64,000 bases of DNA, from the NCBI GenBank assembly GCA_001310415.1, contig BAXE01000001.1:310001-374000 (forward strand), written 5' to 3'. Below, one piece after another: positions 17,601 through 31,302 of the stretch. This DNA is from Enterovibrio sp. JCM 19048. Lineage in GTDB: Bacteria; Pseudomonadota; Gammaproteobacteria; Enterobacterales; Vibrionaceae. Below the pieces are notes generated by a model. It was not told the DNA's origin, did not search any database, and saw only the letters and a program-made list of their open reading frames with translations. The position numbers and the translations under genes are program-made. Within the stretch, counting starts at the first letter, position 1. Each line of letters starts with the position of its first letter.

Positions 17601-20600
17601 ATGGCGAGCTACAGAATTGAAACCGCTTCAGATGGTTCAGAAGCGATAAACTCCCCCTTAATAGCAAGTAACCCTGAAGGCGTTGTGTACATTGTTCGCA
17701 ACGATGTTGCTACGCCTCTCAGTGATGAAACCGCTTTGCAGCAGGATGATTTAATCGTCGCAGCGCCCGGTGCCAAATATGTCGTGATGAAAATGGCGTG
17801 CCGGTTGTGGTCAATGAGCTGTGCGACCTGTGTGCGTCTGAACGATGCGGGCATAGAAGTTATCGGGCTGGAGGAAAACGTCTCGCTGATTGAGAGCACC
17901 GACCCTCTGGCGCTCTTGGAAGGGGATATCGCCGCCTTGCAACAGGCGATTTTGGCCGGTGAAGACCCAACGGTTGATTTTGAAGCCCCCGCAGCAGGCG
18001 GCAACGGGCTGAGTTCTTCTATCGGCGGTTATGCCATCATCCAGTATGACAATACGAGCGTGCTTGCCCGCGCAGGATTCGAAACCGCCTATGAACCGTT
18101 AGCACCCGAAGTAGCGGTTGAAGATGACTCCGTGATTGTCCCACCCGGTGGCGGTGAAGCAATTTCGCTTTCCATTACGGAGGGGGATTTGAACCCCCTG
18201 AATGGCGAAAGCCTTATCCGCAAACCGTTACCGCGGAAATTGATGTTGCGGCAGGAACCTTGCCGCTAGAGGCTGATTCCTTTGTGATTGAGCCCGCTGT
18301 AGCTGCGACATTAATTGAAGAGCTGACGACAGATACCCGCAGTGGTGGTGAACCTTTAACCTATGTGCTCTCTGACGACGGCAAAGCCATCATCGGTAGC
18401 CAGAATGGGGCAGAGGTTGTCTCCATCTCGCTTGAAGCTACCCAAAGTGGGCGTGATGTCAGCCTGACTGTGACAGCGTCACTGAACGCGCCACTCGACC
18501 AGATAAGCGGCGACAGCGCCGGATTGGTCACCGTCTCGCCGGCCGGTATTGCGATTGCCATCGCGGTGCAGGGGCAGGATAGCGGCGGCAATGAACTGGA
18601 TTCGCCCGTCGAAATCAAGGTCACACTGCTCGACGGTGCCAACCCGTCGGTGAACCCCAACAACACCAACCATAACGAAGATACTCTGGAGTATGTGTCC
18701 GACCCGATCCCGCTGAATGTGGATGTGAACAGTGACGCGCTCGAAGTGGTCAGGATTGTCTCTACACCCGCGCTGGTTGACGTGCTTAGCAGCATCACCA
18801 GTAATGGACACGCAACAAATTACACTGTCACGGATGACGAGATTCAGGTCACGTTGGCTTCCGACCCGGATTTTACGGTGCTTTCTATTTCGTTGGTTGA
18901 GTTGCCTTCGACCAAACTGGCGGGAAATGACACCGGTGGTTATGGCTATGTGGTTACCCAGTACGCCTCAATTGATGAAAAGAGCGCGTCGGATGTAGAA
19001 GCCATCCCTGTCACTGTTGAAGCGGTGGATCGTGACGGTGACAGCGAAACAGGCTCTTTTACCGTCACGCTGGAAGATGGCAGGAATGCATCCGGGGATG
19101 CAGCGGAAATCTCCGGTGACTATACCCTGACGGAAGCCCAACTCGGTTCACCCGCCCAGACGGCGGAAGGCACTGTCACGCTGGATGCCGGTGCTGACCG
19201 TTTGTTGCCGGATACCCTTTATATCTCCAATCTGGAAGCGCAAAACGGTGAATCCGGTTTGTTGGATGAACTGAACGCACTGACGTCTTCAGGTGCGGCG
19301 TTAACATTTGCCGTGGAAGCGGGCACCGATCCGAATGTGGTTGTGCTGGTGGGCAGCAAGAGCGATGGCAGTGAAGTGATGCGTTTCACCCTGACAGCCA
19401 CGCAGGAAGCGGGAACCGGTGCAACAGGCGTGAGCGTGGCGTCTGATTTTGTGCTGTCCCAGCCGTTGGATGAAAACGACCCAGATGAGTATGCCAACAA
19501 CCGTTGGGTCAAATTCATAAAAGGGACAGGTGAAGGGGAAGACAGCTACAGATAGATCTTCAACTGCAGATCCGCGATTCAGATAATGACCTTCTCGATG
19601 CCCCCATTAATGTCGTGTACACCGTAAAAGACGGAGGAGGCACCACCACAGATGCCACCAGTGTTGAACTGACCGATCCTGGCTTCAATGCTGCACCGTC
19701 TGAAGCAGTAGGTTCATTGGGCTTACAGGTCGGCAGTGATGAAATTGACTCTGTAACCTGGGCGTTAAGTGCACCGTTTTCCGATTCACTGCGCGGATTA
19801 ACCAGTGACGGCCATCCGCTGGATCTCGCGCCGGGCAGTGTTGATGTGAATGGTACAACCACACCTATTGACCTCGGGTATTTTGATGCCAACAGCAATT
19901 GGGTGCGGGTGCTCTATATCACGCTTGACCCGACAGACGGCTCCTATGATGTGACGTTGTCACGCGCTATAGACCAGCCTGACAGCGAGAAGGTGGTTTT
20001 CCCGCTGTCGGTCAGGGTTGAAGACAAAGACGGCGATATCACGTTGGCCGATTTCAATGTCACGGTACTAGATGGCTCTCCGCCGAGTGTTGACCCAACT
20101 AACGCTGAATTGGTTGACCCAGCCTTAACACGATTAGTCAGTCCCAAAGTGTCAGTCTGGGGCTGACGCAGGGTTCTGATGCCGTCAAATCCATCTCGCT
20201 ATTTGCTGTGCCGGGGCTGGAAGATGCACTGAATGCACTCACCAGTAACGGGTACCAAACGTCCATTCAACCACAGCCGTTTTCTTCGCTTACCGACGAA
20301 ATTGTCGTGGTGTTTGATGATCCTTCGTTGTCATCAACTTCCACACCCGCCAATGGCACTAAAGTGCTGACTATTTCCCTTGATTTGGACGGCGATGGCA
20401 ATCCGTCAGGCTCATACACAGTCACCCAGTTTTATGCCATCGATCAGGCGATGCTGCGATTACTTTGCCGATAGGCGTGAAAGTGGTGGATACCGACGGC
20501 GATGAAACAACCGGCGAGTTTATGGTCACCCTGAATGACGACAATAGCGCCATTGCTCCAGCAGACGTGACCGGCATTGTCGAGCTGACTGAGCCGGATT

Positions 20601-23600
20601 TAACGCCTGATGGCGGTGAAAAGGGGTATCCGGAATCTGCATTCACCACTGGCGAGGCAAAAGCCTCGGCAGACCGCCTGCTTCCGTCTGAAATCGGGAT
20701 TGATTCACTGCAATTGCAGGAACTGATCACCGGATTGGGCGCCGTACTGACCAGTGGTGGTGAGGCGCTTTCATTTACCTACGATGCTTCTACCGCAACG
20801 CTGACAGGCACAGTGAATGGCGAAACTGCCATGACACTGAGTTTCAGTGCGCAACAGGCAAGTGATGGTTTTAATCTGGATATCACGCCGACACTGACGC
20901 TGTTCAAGCCCATCGACCACCTGCCAGACAGTCAATCCACTGAGTTTGTCTCGTTCAAGGGGATAGACTTGTCTTCACCGTGCGGCTGCAGACAGAAGAC
21001 AGTGACGGTGACACTGTTAATTCCGTCGCCCTGTTCAGTATTGAAATCGTCGACGGGCAGCCACCGGTTGTTACCGCAGCGCCCGAATTGAATGTTGAAG
21101 AGAGTGACATCAACGCCAATGGCAGCGGCGCGAATGCCAACCGCCCCGGTACCACGCCGGGCGGAGTGGGTACAGATCAGGACAGCGCCAGCGGACAGCT
21201 TCAGATTGATTCCGGCAGCGACGAGATTGAAAGTATCACCATTGACGTTTCCGGCTTTGCGGCGCAAAACAGTGACAACAGCCAGAACAAAAGCGGCAAC
21301 GATATCCCACTCAGCTCCCGCGGCGAGCCTGTCTCTCTGGAACTGACCAGTGATACGGCAACCAGCAAGGTTTACACAGGGTTCGCCGAAAGCCGCGAGG
21401 TGTTTACCCTGACGGTTTACCCGGATGGGCGCTACGCTTTCGTCTTGTTAGGCGCGCTCGACCATCCCCGTGGCGATGAAAAAAACAGCCTGGCGATAAA
21501 TTTCCCTGTGCAGGTGACAGACAGCGACGGCGATGTAGCGGAAGCGACGATCGTTGTGAACGTGCTCGATGATGTGCCGTTCTCGCTGGAAACAGACAAT
21601 GTTGGTGTCGGCGGTGGCAGTGTGACGGCAGAAGAGGGAGAAAACTCCGGCTGGCTGACCGTCTTGCCTGCACGTAACCGTGGCGCGGATGATGCGGTAA
21701 TCAAATCGGTCACCATTAATGGTGAGCAGCATGAACTGGCACAGGGTCTGAACAACAGCTTTACCGTCACGCAGGGAGTTGGCGGACAGATTCTCGGCAC
21801 CCTGACTGTCCAATCCAGCGGGAATATCAGGTTCACCGCAGACCCGAGCATTGACCACGGCAGCGCAACAAACAACCGGTTCGTTGAAACATTCAGCTAT
21901 GAAATTCTTGATGGGGATGGCGATATTGTTGTCGGCACTACCCAAATTATTGTGGTGGATGATGAGCCACAACTTATCGTCAACAACGCGGGAGGCATTG
22001 AAGACCAAGGGCGTCTTGATGATCCGGATGACGATGAAGTCGCCAACCCGCTGAATGGTATTGCCATCAAGATGACAGTGGATATCGGCGATTATGATCA
22101 GGGCGAGCACGTAGACCGTGTCACCATCACCTTACCTGCCAATGCGCACGGTACGTTTTATGCCAACGGCAGCGAGCTGCCCATTTCCAACGGGGTAGTG
22201 ACACTGCCGGGAAGTCTGTTTACGCCAGATGCTGACAATGTGTTGTGGACGCTGCAGGGCGTGACCTTTGTGCCGGATCAGGATTACTCCGCCAGCAATG
22301 GTATTCCAACGTTTACCGTGAATGCCTACGTCGACAACAGCAATGGTTCGGAGCGCGCTTTAGCCCAACAAAGCTTCACCATCACCGTGGAAGGCATTGC
22401 AGACGTACCACAGTGGGACGATGACAACACGGTCACCTACTACTCCGTTGATGAAGACAGTGACGGCGCAACCCTCAGCATACGTGCAGACTTGCAGGAT
22501 AACGATGGCTCTGAAGCGTTGAATTATCTGCTCTCCATAGACAGTGGCAGTGCCAGCCTGATTCTGGATGGCTCCACACTCTCGCCCGATGCAAGCGGGG
22601 TATATCTGATTGCCGCGGCTGATATCAATCAGGTGGTGGTCAAACCGGATGCCAATTTCTCCGGCGACGTGGTGCTGACAGCAACAGCACAGGGCAAGGA
22701 AACCGCCAACTATGTGAACGGACAGCAAACGGCCGATTCGGTAACCCGGACATTGACGGTGGCAGTCGATCCAATTGCAGATTCGACGACATTGCGGGTG
22801 ACCCGGACCAATGGATTGGAAGATGAGCTTATTCCGCTCTCTTCGCATATCAGCCTGACGGACACGGCGGACTTGGATGATTCTGAAGCGCTGTATGTCT
22901 GGATCACCAATTTGCCGACGGGCGCAAAGCTCTTGCTGGCGAATGGTACGGAAGTGCCGCAGGAAAATGGCGTTTATGAAATCGCCTACACAGATATCGG
23001 CGGGCTTTCACTGTTGCCGCCACCACAGAGCAATGTTGATTTTGCCCTGACAGTGAAGGGTGTGGTGAAAGATACCGCGACCATTACCAATGCTTCCGGT
23101 GTACCTGAAACTGCCACCCATGTTTATGAAACGTCATCGAAAATACTGAATGTTGCCTTGAAAGGGGTAGCCGATGTGCCGGTGATCAGCGCTGACCTCG
23201 GAAATGTATGGCAGCCTATTATAGAAAACGGCGTCGATACCGGTATTGAAACCACCATTGATGAAGACAGTTCAGTGTCGCTTTCATTCAATATCTCGTC
23301 CGGTGAAGCAGGGACAGCCCTGTCTGGTGACAAATCAGAAACGCTTTCTACCTTGGTGACAAACATCCCGCCCGGCGTCACTCTATTGGATACCAATGAG
23401 AACGCATCAACCTGATTTATGCAGGTATCGGGCCCAATGGCGAGCCGCAATACCAGGCAAAGGCGGACGGCCTTTCAGATATCAAAGTCGTGCCACCGGA
23501 AGGCAGCACGGACGATATTCACCTCACCGTCACTATTGTTGTCACAGAAGATGACGGCAATTCGCTGACGGTCAACAAAGACGTGATTATCCACATCGAA

Positions 23601-26600
23601 CCCAAAATTGACGCGACGGATTACAGCCTTAGCAGTCGGGGCGTTGAAGACCAGAATGTGGTGGTGAATTGGCGACCGGATGCCGACCAGGGTTACACGG
23701 ATAACAACGAAGAGATCACGGCCATCACCTTCAGCATGGCGCAAAGCGCGATTGATGCTGGTTACACCCTTACCGTTTCCGGTGAATCAACGCCTTTGGC
23801 TTCAGTGGTGGAGAAGCCGTATTGAGTGCAGCTCAGGTGCAGGCTTTGCTGGGTGGCGCTCAGCTACTGTTGCGCGCGCCGGAAAATGTCGATCAGGATG
23901 AAAATATTGATCTCAGTGTCAAACTGACAGTCGAGCAACCCGACACAGATTCAACCGCCATCGACACAGCCGAAATTACTGGCACCCTGAATGTGCGTAT
24001 CGTGGCGGCAGTGGAAGATGACGGTAGCATTGAACTGGTGAACAGCAGTGATGACCCGCTTTCAACGACCGTGAGTGATAACGGCACAGGTACGATTTCG
24101 CTGGCTGCAGCCGATCAGCATCTGGCATTTATCACGCCGGAAGGCGTTAACACAGACGGCAACAGCGCAGAAATTATTACGCAGGTAGTCGTAACCTTCC
24201 TGAAAGACGCGCAAGGTACGCCGCTGACTCTGGCTGATCAGGCGTTCTTTGACCAGTTTACCGTTGCCGGCGGTATCAATAACGGCGACGGCAGTTGGAC
24301 GGTTCCCGAAAGTGCCCTCAGTTCGCTCGCCATATCAACGACGGTTCCGATTTCCACACCTGTTTATATCAAAGTGACTGCGCGGGTTCAGGATCAGGGC
24401 GATGCGGGCGAGGGGGATGTCAGTGCCCAAGTCGAGCAGACACCACTTATCCTCACCCTGGATTTTCAGGGCAGCGTTGATAACAACCAGCAGGCTGGGG
24501 ATATCACCGTCACGCCACAGGACATTACTGGGGTTGAAGACAAAGCGATCAACCTTGGTGATCAACTGGACGGACAGATCAGCGTTGAAGCGCTTCATGT
24601 CAGTGATGATGAGCTGACACTGGTGATTTCAAGCGGTGACCTAGCGGCTATCGGCGGCACGGTCTCCGGCATGGACTTTAACTTTGCCACCGGCGAATAC
24701 GTAGTCAAAGTGCCGGTCGGGTCTGATGGCAGCGTCGATCTTTCCAGTGTGTCACTTCACCTGCCGGAACACTTTGCCGGTGATGTATCGTTGCCAATCA
24801 AACTGGTAACAACCGACTTGCTCAGCGGTCATGTAAAAGAGGTGTCGACCACCTTGTCTGTATTGGTTACCCCTGTGGTGGATGGTGTGACTACCTCCGT
24901 TTCCGTGGTTGAAACCAACGGTTTGGACAGCGAAGAACAGCCGACAGACAACCAGACTGACTGGGTGCCAGTGGCCGGAAAAGCGCTGGAAGATGGCATT
25001 ATTGAGCTGGACTTCAGTGCAAAACTGATTGACCCCGATACATCGCCTACGTCCGGCGTTGAGTCGGTCACCTCGGTGGTTTTGAGTGTTGACACTTCGA
25101 TGGGTTTCTTTGTCGATGCCAACGGGGAAAACCCGCAGAGCAGCATTTCGGTCTCCGTCAGCGAGCTTTCTTCGATTCACTTTAAACCAGCGAAAGATTT
25201 CAGCGGAAATGTCTCGGTATCCATGGCTACCACGGTTGAAGACAAAGCGGTGAATGACGACACTGGCGAGCCGGATTCAATCGTTACTGACACCGTCAAC
25301 TCAAGCGTGTCGTTCGAGGTGCAGCCAGTAAACGATCCGGTGACTTTCAGTGGTAATACCACGCCAATCTCGGGTAACGAGGACAGCGCTATTCCGCTCA
25401 CAGGCGTGATGGCGCAGCTTAACGATACCGACGGTTCAGAGAAGATATACTCTATCCGGCTGGTGGGAGTGCCCGATGACTTCCAGGTGATATCAACAGG
25501 CAGCCAACTGGTGCAAAACAGCGGAAGCGGGATCTGGACGGTAAGCGTGCCAGCGGGAGCGCAAAGCCTCAATCTGGATAGCATCGCGTTTGTACCACCG
25601 GAAAACTTCAGCGGAAAAATGACCGTCGAGCTGGTTGTCTTCGCAGGAGAAACGGCACTTGACGCACCGGAAGCCTACAAAACAAGTATTGATGTGGTCG
25701 TTAATCCGGTTGGCGACGGCGTAGACGCTGAGATTACGCCTTCGGTGGCGGGCTCTGAGGATGACAACATTGTCCTGCCACTGGATATCAGCGTGGTGGA
25801 TAACAAGCCCACCTATGATGGCACCGGCCTGTCTGTCACGGAAAATGAACCTGAAACCATCAAGGTTGTACTGACCAACGTGCCTGACAGCGCATCTATT
25901 TCTCTGCCAACCGGTGTTGCACCGGGCAGTTCAGCGGAAAAACAGAGCGATGGCAGTTGGGTGATCATTGCCAACCAAAGCACGCTCTCTAGCCTGATTT
26001 TTACGCCGGGTGATGCCAATACACTCAATTGGATGGCAAGCTGGAGATCTCTGTCCGCGCCGTGGACAACGGTGTGGAGGCAGAGAGTTCACTTTGGGTA
26101 AACCAGACCATTGATGTCACTGTCTCTCCGGTTAATGATGCGCCGGAACTGACAGCACCGGCCACGGTGAATGCCGAGGAAGACACGCCACTGTTGATAG
26201 AGTCCATTCAGGTCAAGGATGTTGACGCTAGCGAACAGGCAGGCAATGCAGTGACGGTGCGCCTGAGCGCTATTGATGGTGTTATCGGTCTACCTTCGAC
26301 TACGCCGCTTCCACCGGGTGTTACGGTCACGGGTCAGGATTCGGGCACCATGATCCTCAATGGCACACTGGATGATATCAACGCTGTTTTGTCTGGTGGG
26401 GTTACCTATCTTGGGGATACCAACTTCTCCGGTCAGGACACTGTGACGGTTGTCGTCAATGACAATGGTAGTACGGGGTCAGGCGGTGCATTACGTGATA
26501 CTGCATCCATCACAGTGAATGTTGCCCCTAAACCGGATATCCCAACCCTGACGTTGAATGCGGCACAAACAGCAGCGGCTGCAGGCAGCATTTCGGCGCT

Positions 26601-27886
26601 CATCCCCTTGCTGGGGCTGGCGGCGGCATTGACGGATCCTTCTGAAACCCTGTCGGTAGAAATTCGCAATATTCCCGCTGGGTTAACCTTTACCGACGCA
26701 GACGGTGCTGCAATGGGAACAGGCCCGGTAAACGGCGTGCTGACCTTAACCGCAGACGAGTTGAGCCAACTGCATGTCACTGGTTCTGCTGTGTTGTCGC
26801 AGCAAGTGGAAGTGGTGGCAATCTCCGAAACCAGCACTGGGGAAACGGCAGAATCAGTACCTGTTTCCTTGCAGATAGATGTGGTTGACCCTGCAACAGG
26901 GGCGGTTGAAGCCTCTGATTTGGCGGTGGCCAATGTGGTTGCGTCAGGAGCAGAAAGTGCAGCGCTAAATGGCGGTGCCGGTGATGATCTGCTAATCGGC
27001 GGACTGGGGGGATATCCTTACCGGCGGCGCTGGAGATGACATGCTCTGGGGTGGCGATGAGGGTGTTGGGAATAGCAGCGGCGACCGCTTTGTCTGGTCT
27101 TCGGGCGATCTGGGCTCCGTGGGGGCTGCTTATACCGATACCATCGGGGACTTTAATCCCGCCAGCGATGTGGTGGATTTGAGCGCAGCAGTCAATGTAA
27201 CCCACCTGACTGCTTTCAGCGACCTGACCAGCATCCTCTCGCTGTCGGAATCTGGCGGCACCACTACACTCAGCATTCTGGATAGCGGTGACGCGGTGCA
27301 GCACATTGTGTTTAACGATGTGTCGCTCGATGCGTTAATCAACGGCGCTTCGTCTGGTTTATCCCAAGCTGAACTCCTGTCGGCGCTGGTGAATGGTGGA
27401 CAGCTCTATCTTGGCGACACCATGGGCTCAGCGGCAGAAGACAACCTTGTCGCCGATTCGGCCGGGGAAAGCCTGTTCGGTATGGACGGTAACGACACCT
27501 TACTGGCCGGGGCGGGGAATGACATACTGACAGGCGGTGAGGGCGACGATCTCTTTATATGGGAATCCGCTTCGCTGAGCGATCCGGCAAACACTGATAC
27601 GGTAACGGATCTTGTCTTGGGTCAGGATAAGCTGGATATCAGCAATTTGTTGCCGGACTTTACTACCACGCCGGATGTGGGCGACATTCTGCCGTACTTC
27701 GATGATGCGACTGTGGCAGGTAATGGCACAGTGACACTGGCAATGCATTCTGAAGCAGGGAAATCTCAAACCATCATTCTGGAAAATATGGATATTTCTC
27801 CTTCTGGACTGGATTTGGCGATGGGTGCGAGCACTGCAGAGATTGTGACGGCGTTGCAACAGCACGATGCTTTCAAGTTTGATTAA
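17601..27886 (+). CDS. giant LapA/FrhA-type RTX adhesin with retention module and LapG-type cleavage site (about 13 missing bases)
   Basis: Surface adhesin of about 3,430 residues in one reading after repair; the given sequence splits it into ten frames. Layout: residues 1-110 retention module (NPEGVVYIVRNDVATPL, DPLALLEGDIAALQQAILAGEDPT), then FEAPAAGGNG, a fit to the (T/A/P)AAG site cut by LapG proteases. About 1,900 residues of VCBS/T1SS-143-like and cadherin-like repeats follow (DGDETTGEF, DSDGDVAEATI-type Asp-rich motifs). The C-terminus has nonapeptide calcium repeats (GGAGDDMLWGG, GMDGNDTLLAGAGNDILTGG) and a VCA0849-type secretion signal ending QQHDAFKFD. Exported by a type I system; the N-terminal plug keeps it in the TolC pore until cleaved. 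A G8-to-G6 loss near 27008 is the clearest break. Confidence 0.9.
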
Positions 27887-27967
27887 GCGGTGCGAAACGG
27901 CACCCAGTCTACTGATGGCGGGGAATAAATTTACCAAATGACGCATCTGTCTGCAGATTAAGACTAT

Positions 27968-28004
27968 GCTGATAGAGGACATATTTCCTTTTGCCTCTAT
28001 CAGC
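27968..28004 (+). promoter_or_regulatory. stem-loop in the cheV leader
   Basis: Perfect 11-base inverted repeat, GCTGATAGAGG / CCTCTATCAGC, with a 15-base loop, ending 13 bases before the cheV ATG. There is no T run, so it is not a standard terminator for the adhesin; it may affect cheV translation or mRNA stability. Confidence 0.6.
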
Positions 28005-28017
28005 CTAGAGATTTGGT

Positions 28018-28997
28018 ATGAGTACAGAACCAAAAACAACCATTCTGACCGAAAGCGGAACCAATGAACTTGAGATAATTGAATTTCGTCTGGAAAAATG
28101 TTACCGGACGGCACCAAGAAAGTCTGTTACTACGGCATCAACGTCGCCAAAGTACGTGAAGTTATCCGGGTACCGGAGACCACGGATTACCCCAACGCAC
28201 AGCCCAATGTGCTGGGCGTTTTTTCGTTACGCGGAAAGCTGATCCCGCTGGTGGATTTGGCTGGTTGGCTCGGTGTTCCCACCAAAGACAGCATTGACAG
28301 CAAAGTGGTTATCGTCACCGACTTTAACCGCATGTCGAATGGGTTCCTGGTCGACAGCGTCAGCCGTATCCACCGTATCTCCTGGGAAGAAGTGGAATCT
28401 CCCAGCCAGTTTCTTGAGGCTTCTGATCAGGACTGTGTTGTGGCGGTGGTGCGTCAGGAATCCAACCTCATCATGATCCTCGACTTCGAAAAAATCATCG
28501 CTGATATCAACCCTGAACTCAGCATGGAAAAATACGATGTCACCAAAGACAAGCGTGTGGTTATCGACGATGCCATGGTGGCAAAGCGTGAAGCCAAGAC
28601 TGTGCTGGTGGTTGATGACTCCGCCTTTATCCGACGCTTGATTGAGAACACCTTGCGCTCTGCGGGCTATAACGTGATCACCGCGAAAGACGGGCAGGAA
28701 GGCCTGGACAATATGATGGAATTCGTCAAATTGTGTAACGAAGAGAACTTACCGATTTCCGAGTTCGTCGACGGTGTTGTCAGTGACGTGGAAATGCCAA
28801 AAATGGATGGCATGCACCTGGTGAAACGGCTAAGGGAAATTGAAGAGTTCAAGACCATTCCGATCGTGATGTTCTCGTCACTGATGAGTGATGACAACCG
28901 TCGCAAAGCCATGGATTTGGGTGCGAATGACACCATTACCAAACCGGAGATCGGCCGTATGGTCGGCTTGATGGACAGCTTTATCCTGAAAGACTGA
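28018..28997 (+). CDS. cheV: CheV, chemotaxis coupling protein with receiver domain (1 frameshift)
   Basis: About 326 residues. The CheW-like domain (residues 15-165) contains YYGINVAKVREVIRVPE and NVLGVFSLRGKLIPLVDLAGWL. The receiver domain contains TVLVVDDSAFIRRLIENTL, the phospho-accepting Asp in GVVSDVEMPKMDG, and a C-terminal Lys in TKPE. CheV links chemoreceptors to CheA and damps signalling when phosphorylated. The only break is one A missing near 28098 (EFRLEKMLPDGTKK). It is a single gene with a hairpin leader and a following terminator. Confidence 0.95.
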
Positions 28998-29031
28998 GCC
29001 TTGCGATAAAAATAACAACTACGTGAACCAT

Positions 29032-29055
29032 AAAGCGCGCCGGAAGGCGCGCTTT
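29032..29055 (+). terminator. rho-independent terminator (bidirectional)
   Basis: AAAGCGCGCC-GGAA-GGCGCGCTTT stem-loop between cheV (+) and the TRAP permease (-). Confidence 0.85.
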
Positions 29056-29076
29056 GAGTTTGTGCTGTTGTGTCAG

Positions 29077-31204
29077 TTAAGCAGGGCTGGGCTGCGCACC
29101 ATTTCGCGAGCTATAAACGACCAGAAGACCAAAAGCAACCGCAGCAGCTATCCTGATAAATAGGTCGAGTCCCGGCCACATCATCAGTACACCCAACCCG
29201 AACGCCACTGCCCGCAGAAGGATATTGATAGGGCCTTCGAGATAACCTTCCAAGCCAGCGATAAGCGCCCACACGCCAATAATAGCGAACACGGTAATCA
29301 CCACCACTTGCTCAAAATCACCGGCAACCAAAGGCGTATAAGCCATCAACAGTGGCACCAGATACAATCCTTTGGCGATTTTCCATGCGGTGAACCCCGT
29401 CGCCATGGGCGGCGTGCGTGCAATGGTTGCGGCGGCAAAGGCAGTTAAACAAACCGGCGGTGTGACGTTACTGTCCTGCGACAGCCAGAAGATGATGAGG
29501 TGCGCAGAAAGCAGTGCCAGGCCGACAGTGGCAGGCCCCAATGATTGTTCCAGCAGCGTGGCTTTGAAATCTTCCGGTACTTTGCCGAGCAGCTCAATGG
29601 CTGATTCAAACGACATGGGGGCGCCGAGGGCCGCAAGTTGGTCCGGCGCAACCAGCATAAAGATGGTTTTGGCTTCCTCCGGCAGCTGGCCGCTTGCAAG
29701 CAGATCCAGCAATTGTTGTTCCGCGATCAGGCCGTATATCGCCGGGCAGAAAGTACCCAGCACGATGTAAGATGCAGTAACTGGCAACCCCATTCCCAAA
29801 ATCAAGGAAGCAACCGCAACCAGAAGCAACATGACAAACAGGCTGCCTCCTGCCCAGTCATTCACCATCAGGGAGAAGGTATTCCCGATACCTGTGGTAC
29901 TGATAACGTTCACGACAAGGCCAATACCGGTGAGGAGCACCGCCGTGGTTGCCATATTGCGCGCCCCCTGTGCCAGCGCATCGAGAATGTCGGCAAAACC
30001 ATGCGATTGGGGGAGAGCCAGGAGGCAAGGATGACCGAAATGATCGAAATACCCGCCGCGTAAGTCGGGGTGAAATCCATGATCAACAGGCAACCAGAAC
30101 TGCCAGCGGGATCAGGAAATGCCAACCCGAAATAAACACGGAAAACACCGATGGCGTGTCAGTTTCAACCTGATGGACGCCAGAGCGTTTGGCTTCAATA
30201 CGCACAAAAAATGCAACGGAGAGGAAGTAAATCAACGCTGGGGCAAAGGAGACAGCAATGATTTCCACATACGGGATCTGGGTGTAAGACGCCATGATAA
30301 AGGCTCCGGCTCCCATCACCGGCGGCATCAATTGCCCCCCGGTTGACGCGGCGGCCTCGACGCCAGCGGCAAAACGGGCAGGAAAGCCCGCCTTTTTCAT
30401 CATAGGAATGGTGATAACGCCGGTAGAAACTGTGTTTGCCACGCTAGAGCCGGAAACCGAGCCCATCAAGCCAGAGCCTAAAACAGCGACAAAACCGGGA
30501 CCACCGATAACGCGGCCAGCAGCAGCACGGGAAAGGTCGATAATGTAGTCGCCGGCGCCGGATTTCACCAAAAATGCCCCAAACAGAATGAACATGAAGA
30601 CATAGCTCCATGAGATCCGCGAAATGGGGCCAAACATGCCGTCCGAACTATAAAAAGCGCGGTAAAGCACGGTTTCTGCAGAGAGGCCGGGGAAGGCGAA
30701 AATGCCGTCAATCCAACTTCCCCACCAAATGACATAGGTCAGCGCGACGACGATCAGGCAGGGAATAAACCAACCCATGGTGCGTCGGATAAGTTCCAGC
30801 GCGATCAGAATCGCGATAATCGAGAACACCCAATCAGAGGTGACAAACTTTACGCCCCGCTCGTAAAGCGCATCTTCCCCCAGAATGAGGTAAACCAGGC
30901 AGGCAACCGCAGCAACAGCGATACCGATATCAATCGCTAGGGCGAAGCGACTGGTACGCCATTTGGCGGCTGCAGGATAGGTAAGGGCGCACATCACCGA
31001 AAATCCGGCGAAGTGGGCGGCAGAAACCCATAGCTCGGGCAGGGTTGCCAACGTATTGAACCAGATATGCACCAGAGACAGCAAAATGCCGATCACCGTA
31101 ACAACGCGGGTCAGCAGGGGGAAATCCGTTCGCTGTGTCAGTTCAAACTGGGAGAGGTCGGAATCCTTTTCCTGTGTCGATGGTTGGGAAGAAGTATTTG
31201 TCAT
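29077..31204 (-). CDS. TAXI-type TRAP transporter, fused 4TM-12TM permease (2 frameshifts)
   Basis: About 709 residues, the normal length for fused DctQM permeases of TAXI systems. It begins with a soluble stretch (TQRTDFPLLTRVV) and then about 16 hydrophobic segments. Landmarks are SSDGMFGPISRISW, GAGDYIIDLSRAAAGRVIGGPGFVAVLGSGLMGSVSGSSVANT (only its core GSVSGSSVANTV is needed), LGMGLPVTASYIVLG, and SNVTPPVCLTAFAAA. Breaks near 30080 and 30010 each lack one base (VACLLIMDFTP and LSPQSHGFADI). Imports organic acids or amino acids using an ion gradient with the binding protein at 31303-32304. Substrate unknown. Confidence 0.9.
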
Positions 31205-31263
31205 GTTCCCTCTAGCGTGCGAAAGGCACGACGTCCTTTTGGGTGGTGTGGCTAAACAGCAAT

Positions 31264-31283
31264 GCGCCGACCGGAGCCGGCGC
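31264..31283 (-). promoter_or_regulatory. intercistronic hairpin between TRAP binding protein and permease
   Basis: GCGCCG / CGGCGC arms with an eight-base loop in the 98-base gap. Without a T run it probably limits read-through or protects the upstream message, as often seen after binding-protein genes. Confidence 0.5.
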
Positions 31284-31302
31284 TGTCTGGTTTACTCGGC
31301 GA

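Noticed and set aside
17609-27304. Many antisense frames of 100-220 codons under the adhesin
   Set aside because: Ser/Thr/Val-rich mirror images of a repetitive, Asp/Thr/Gly-rich gene; no signals or motifs of real proteins.
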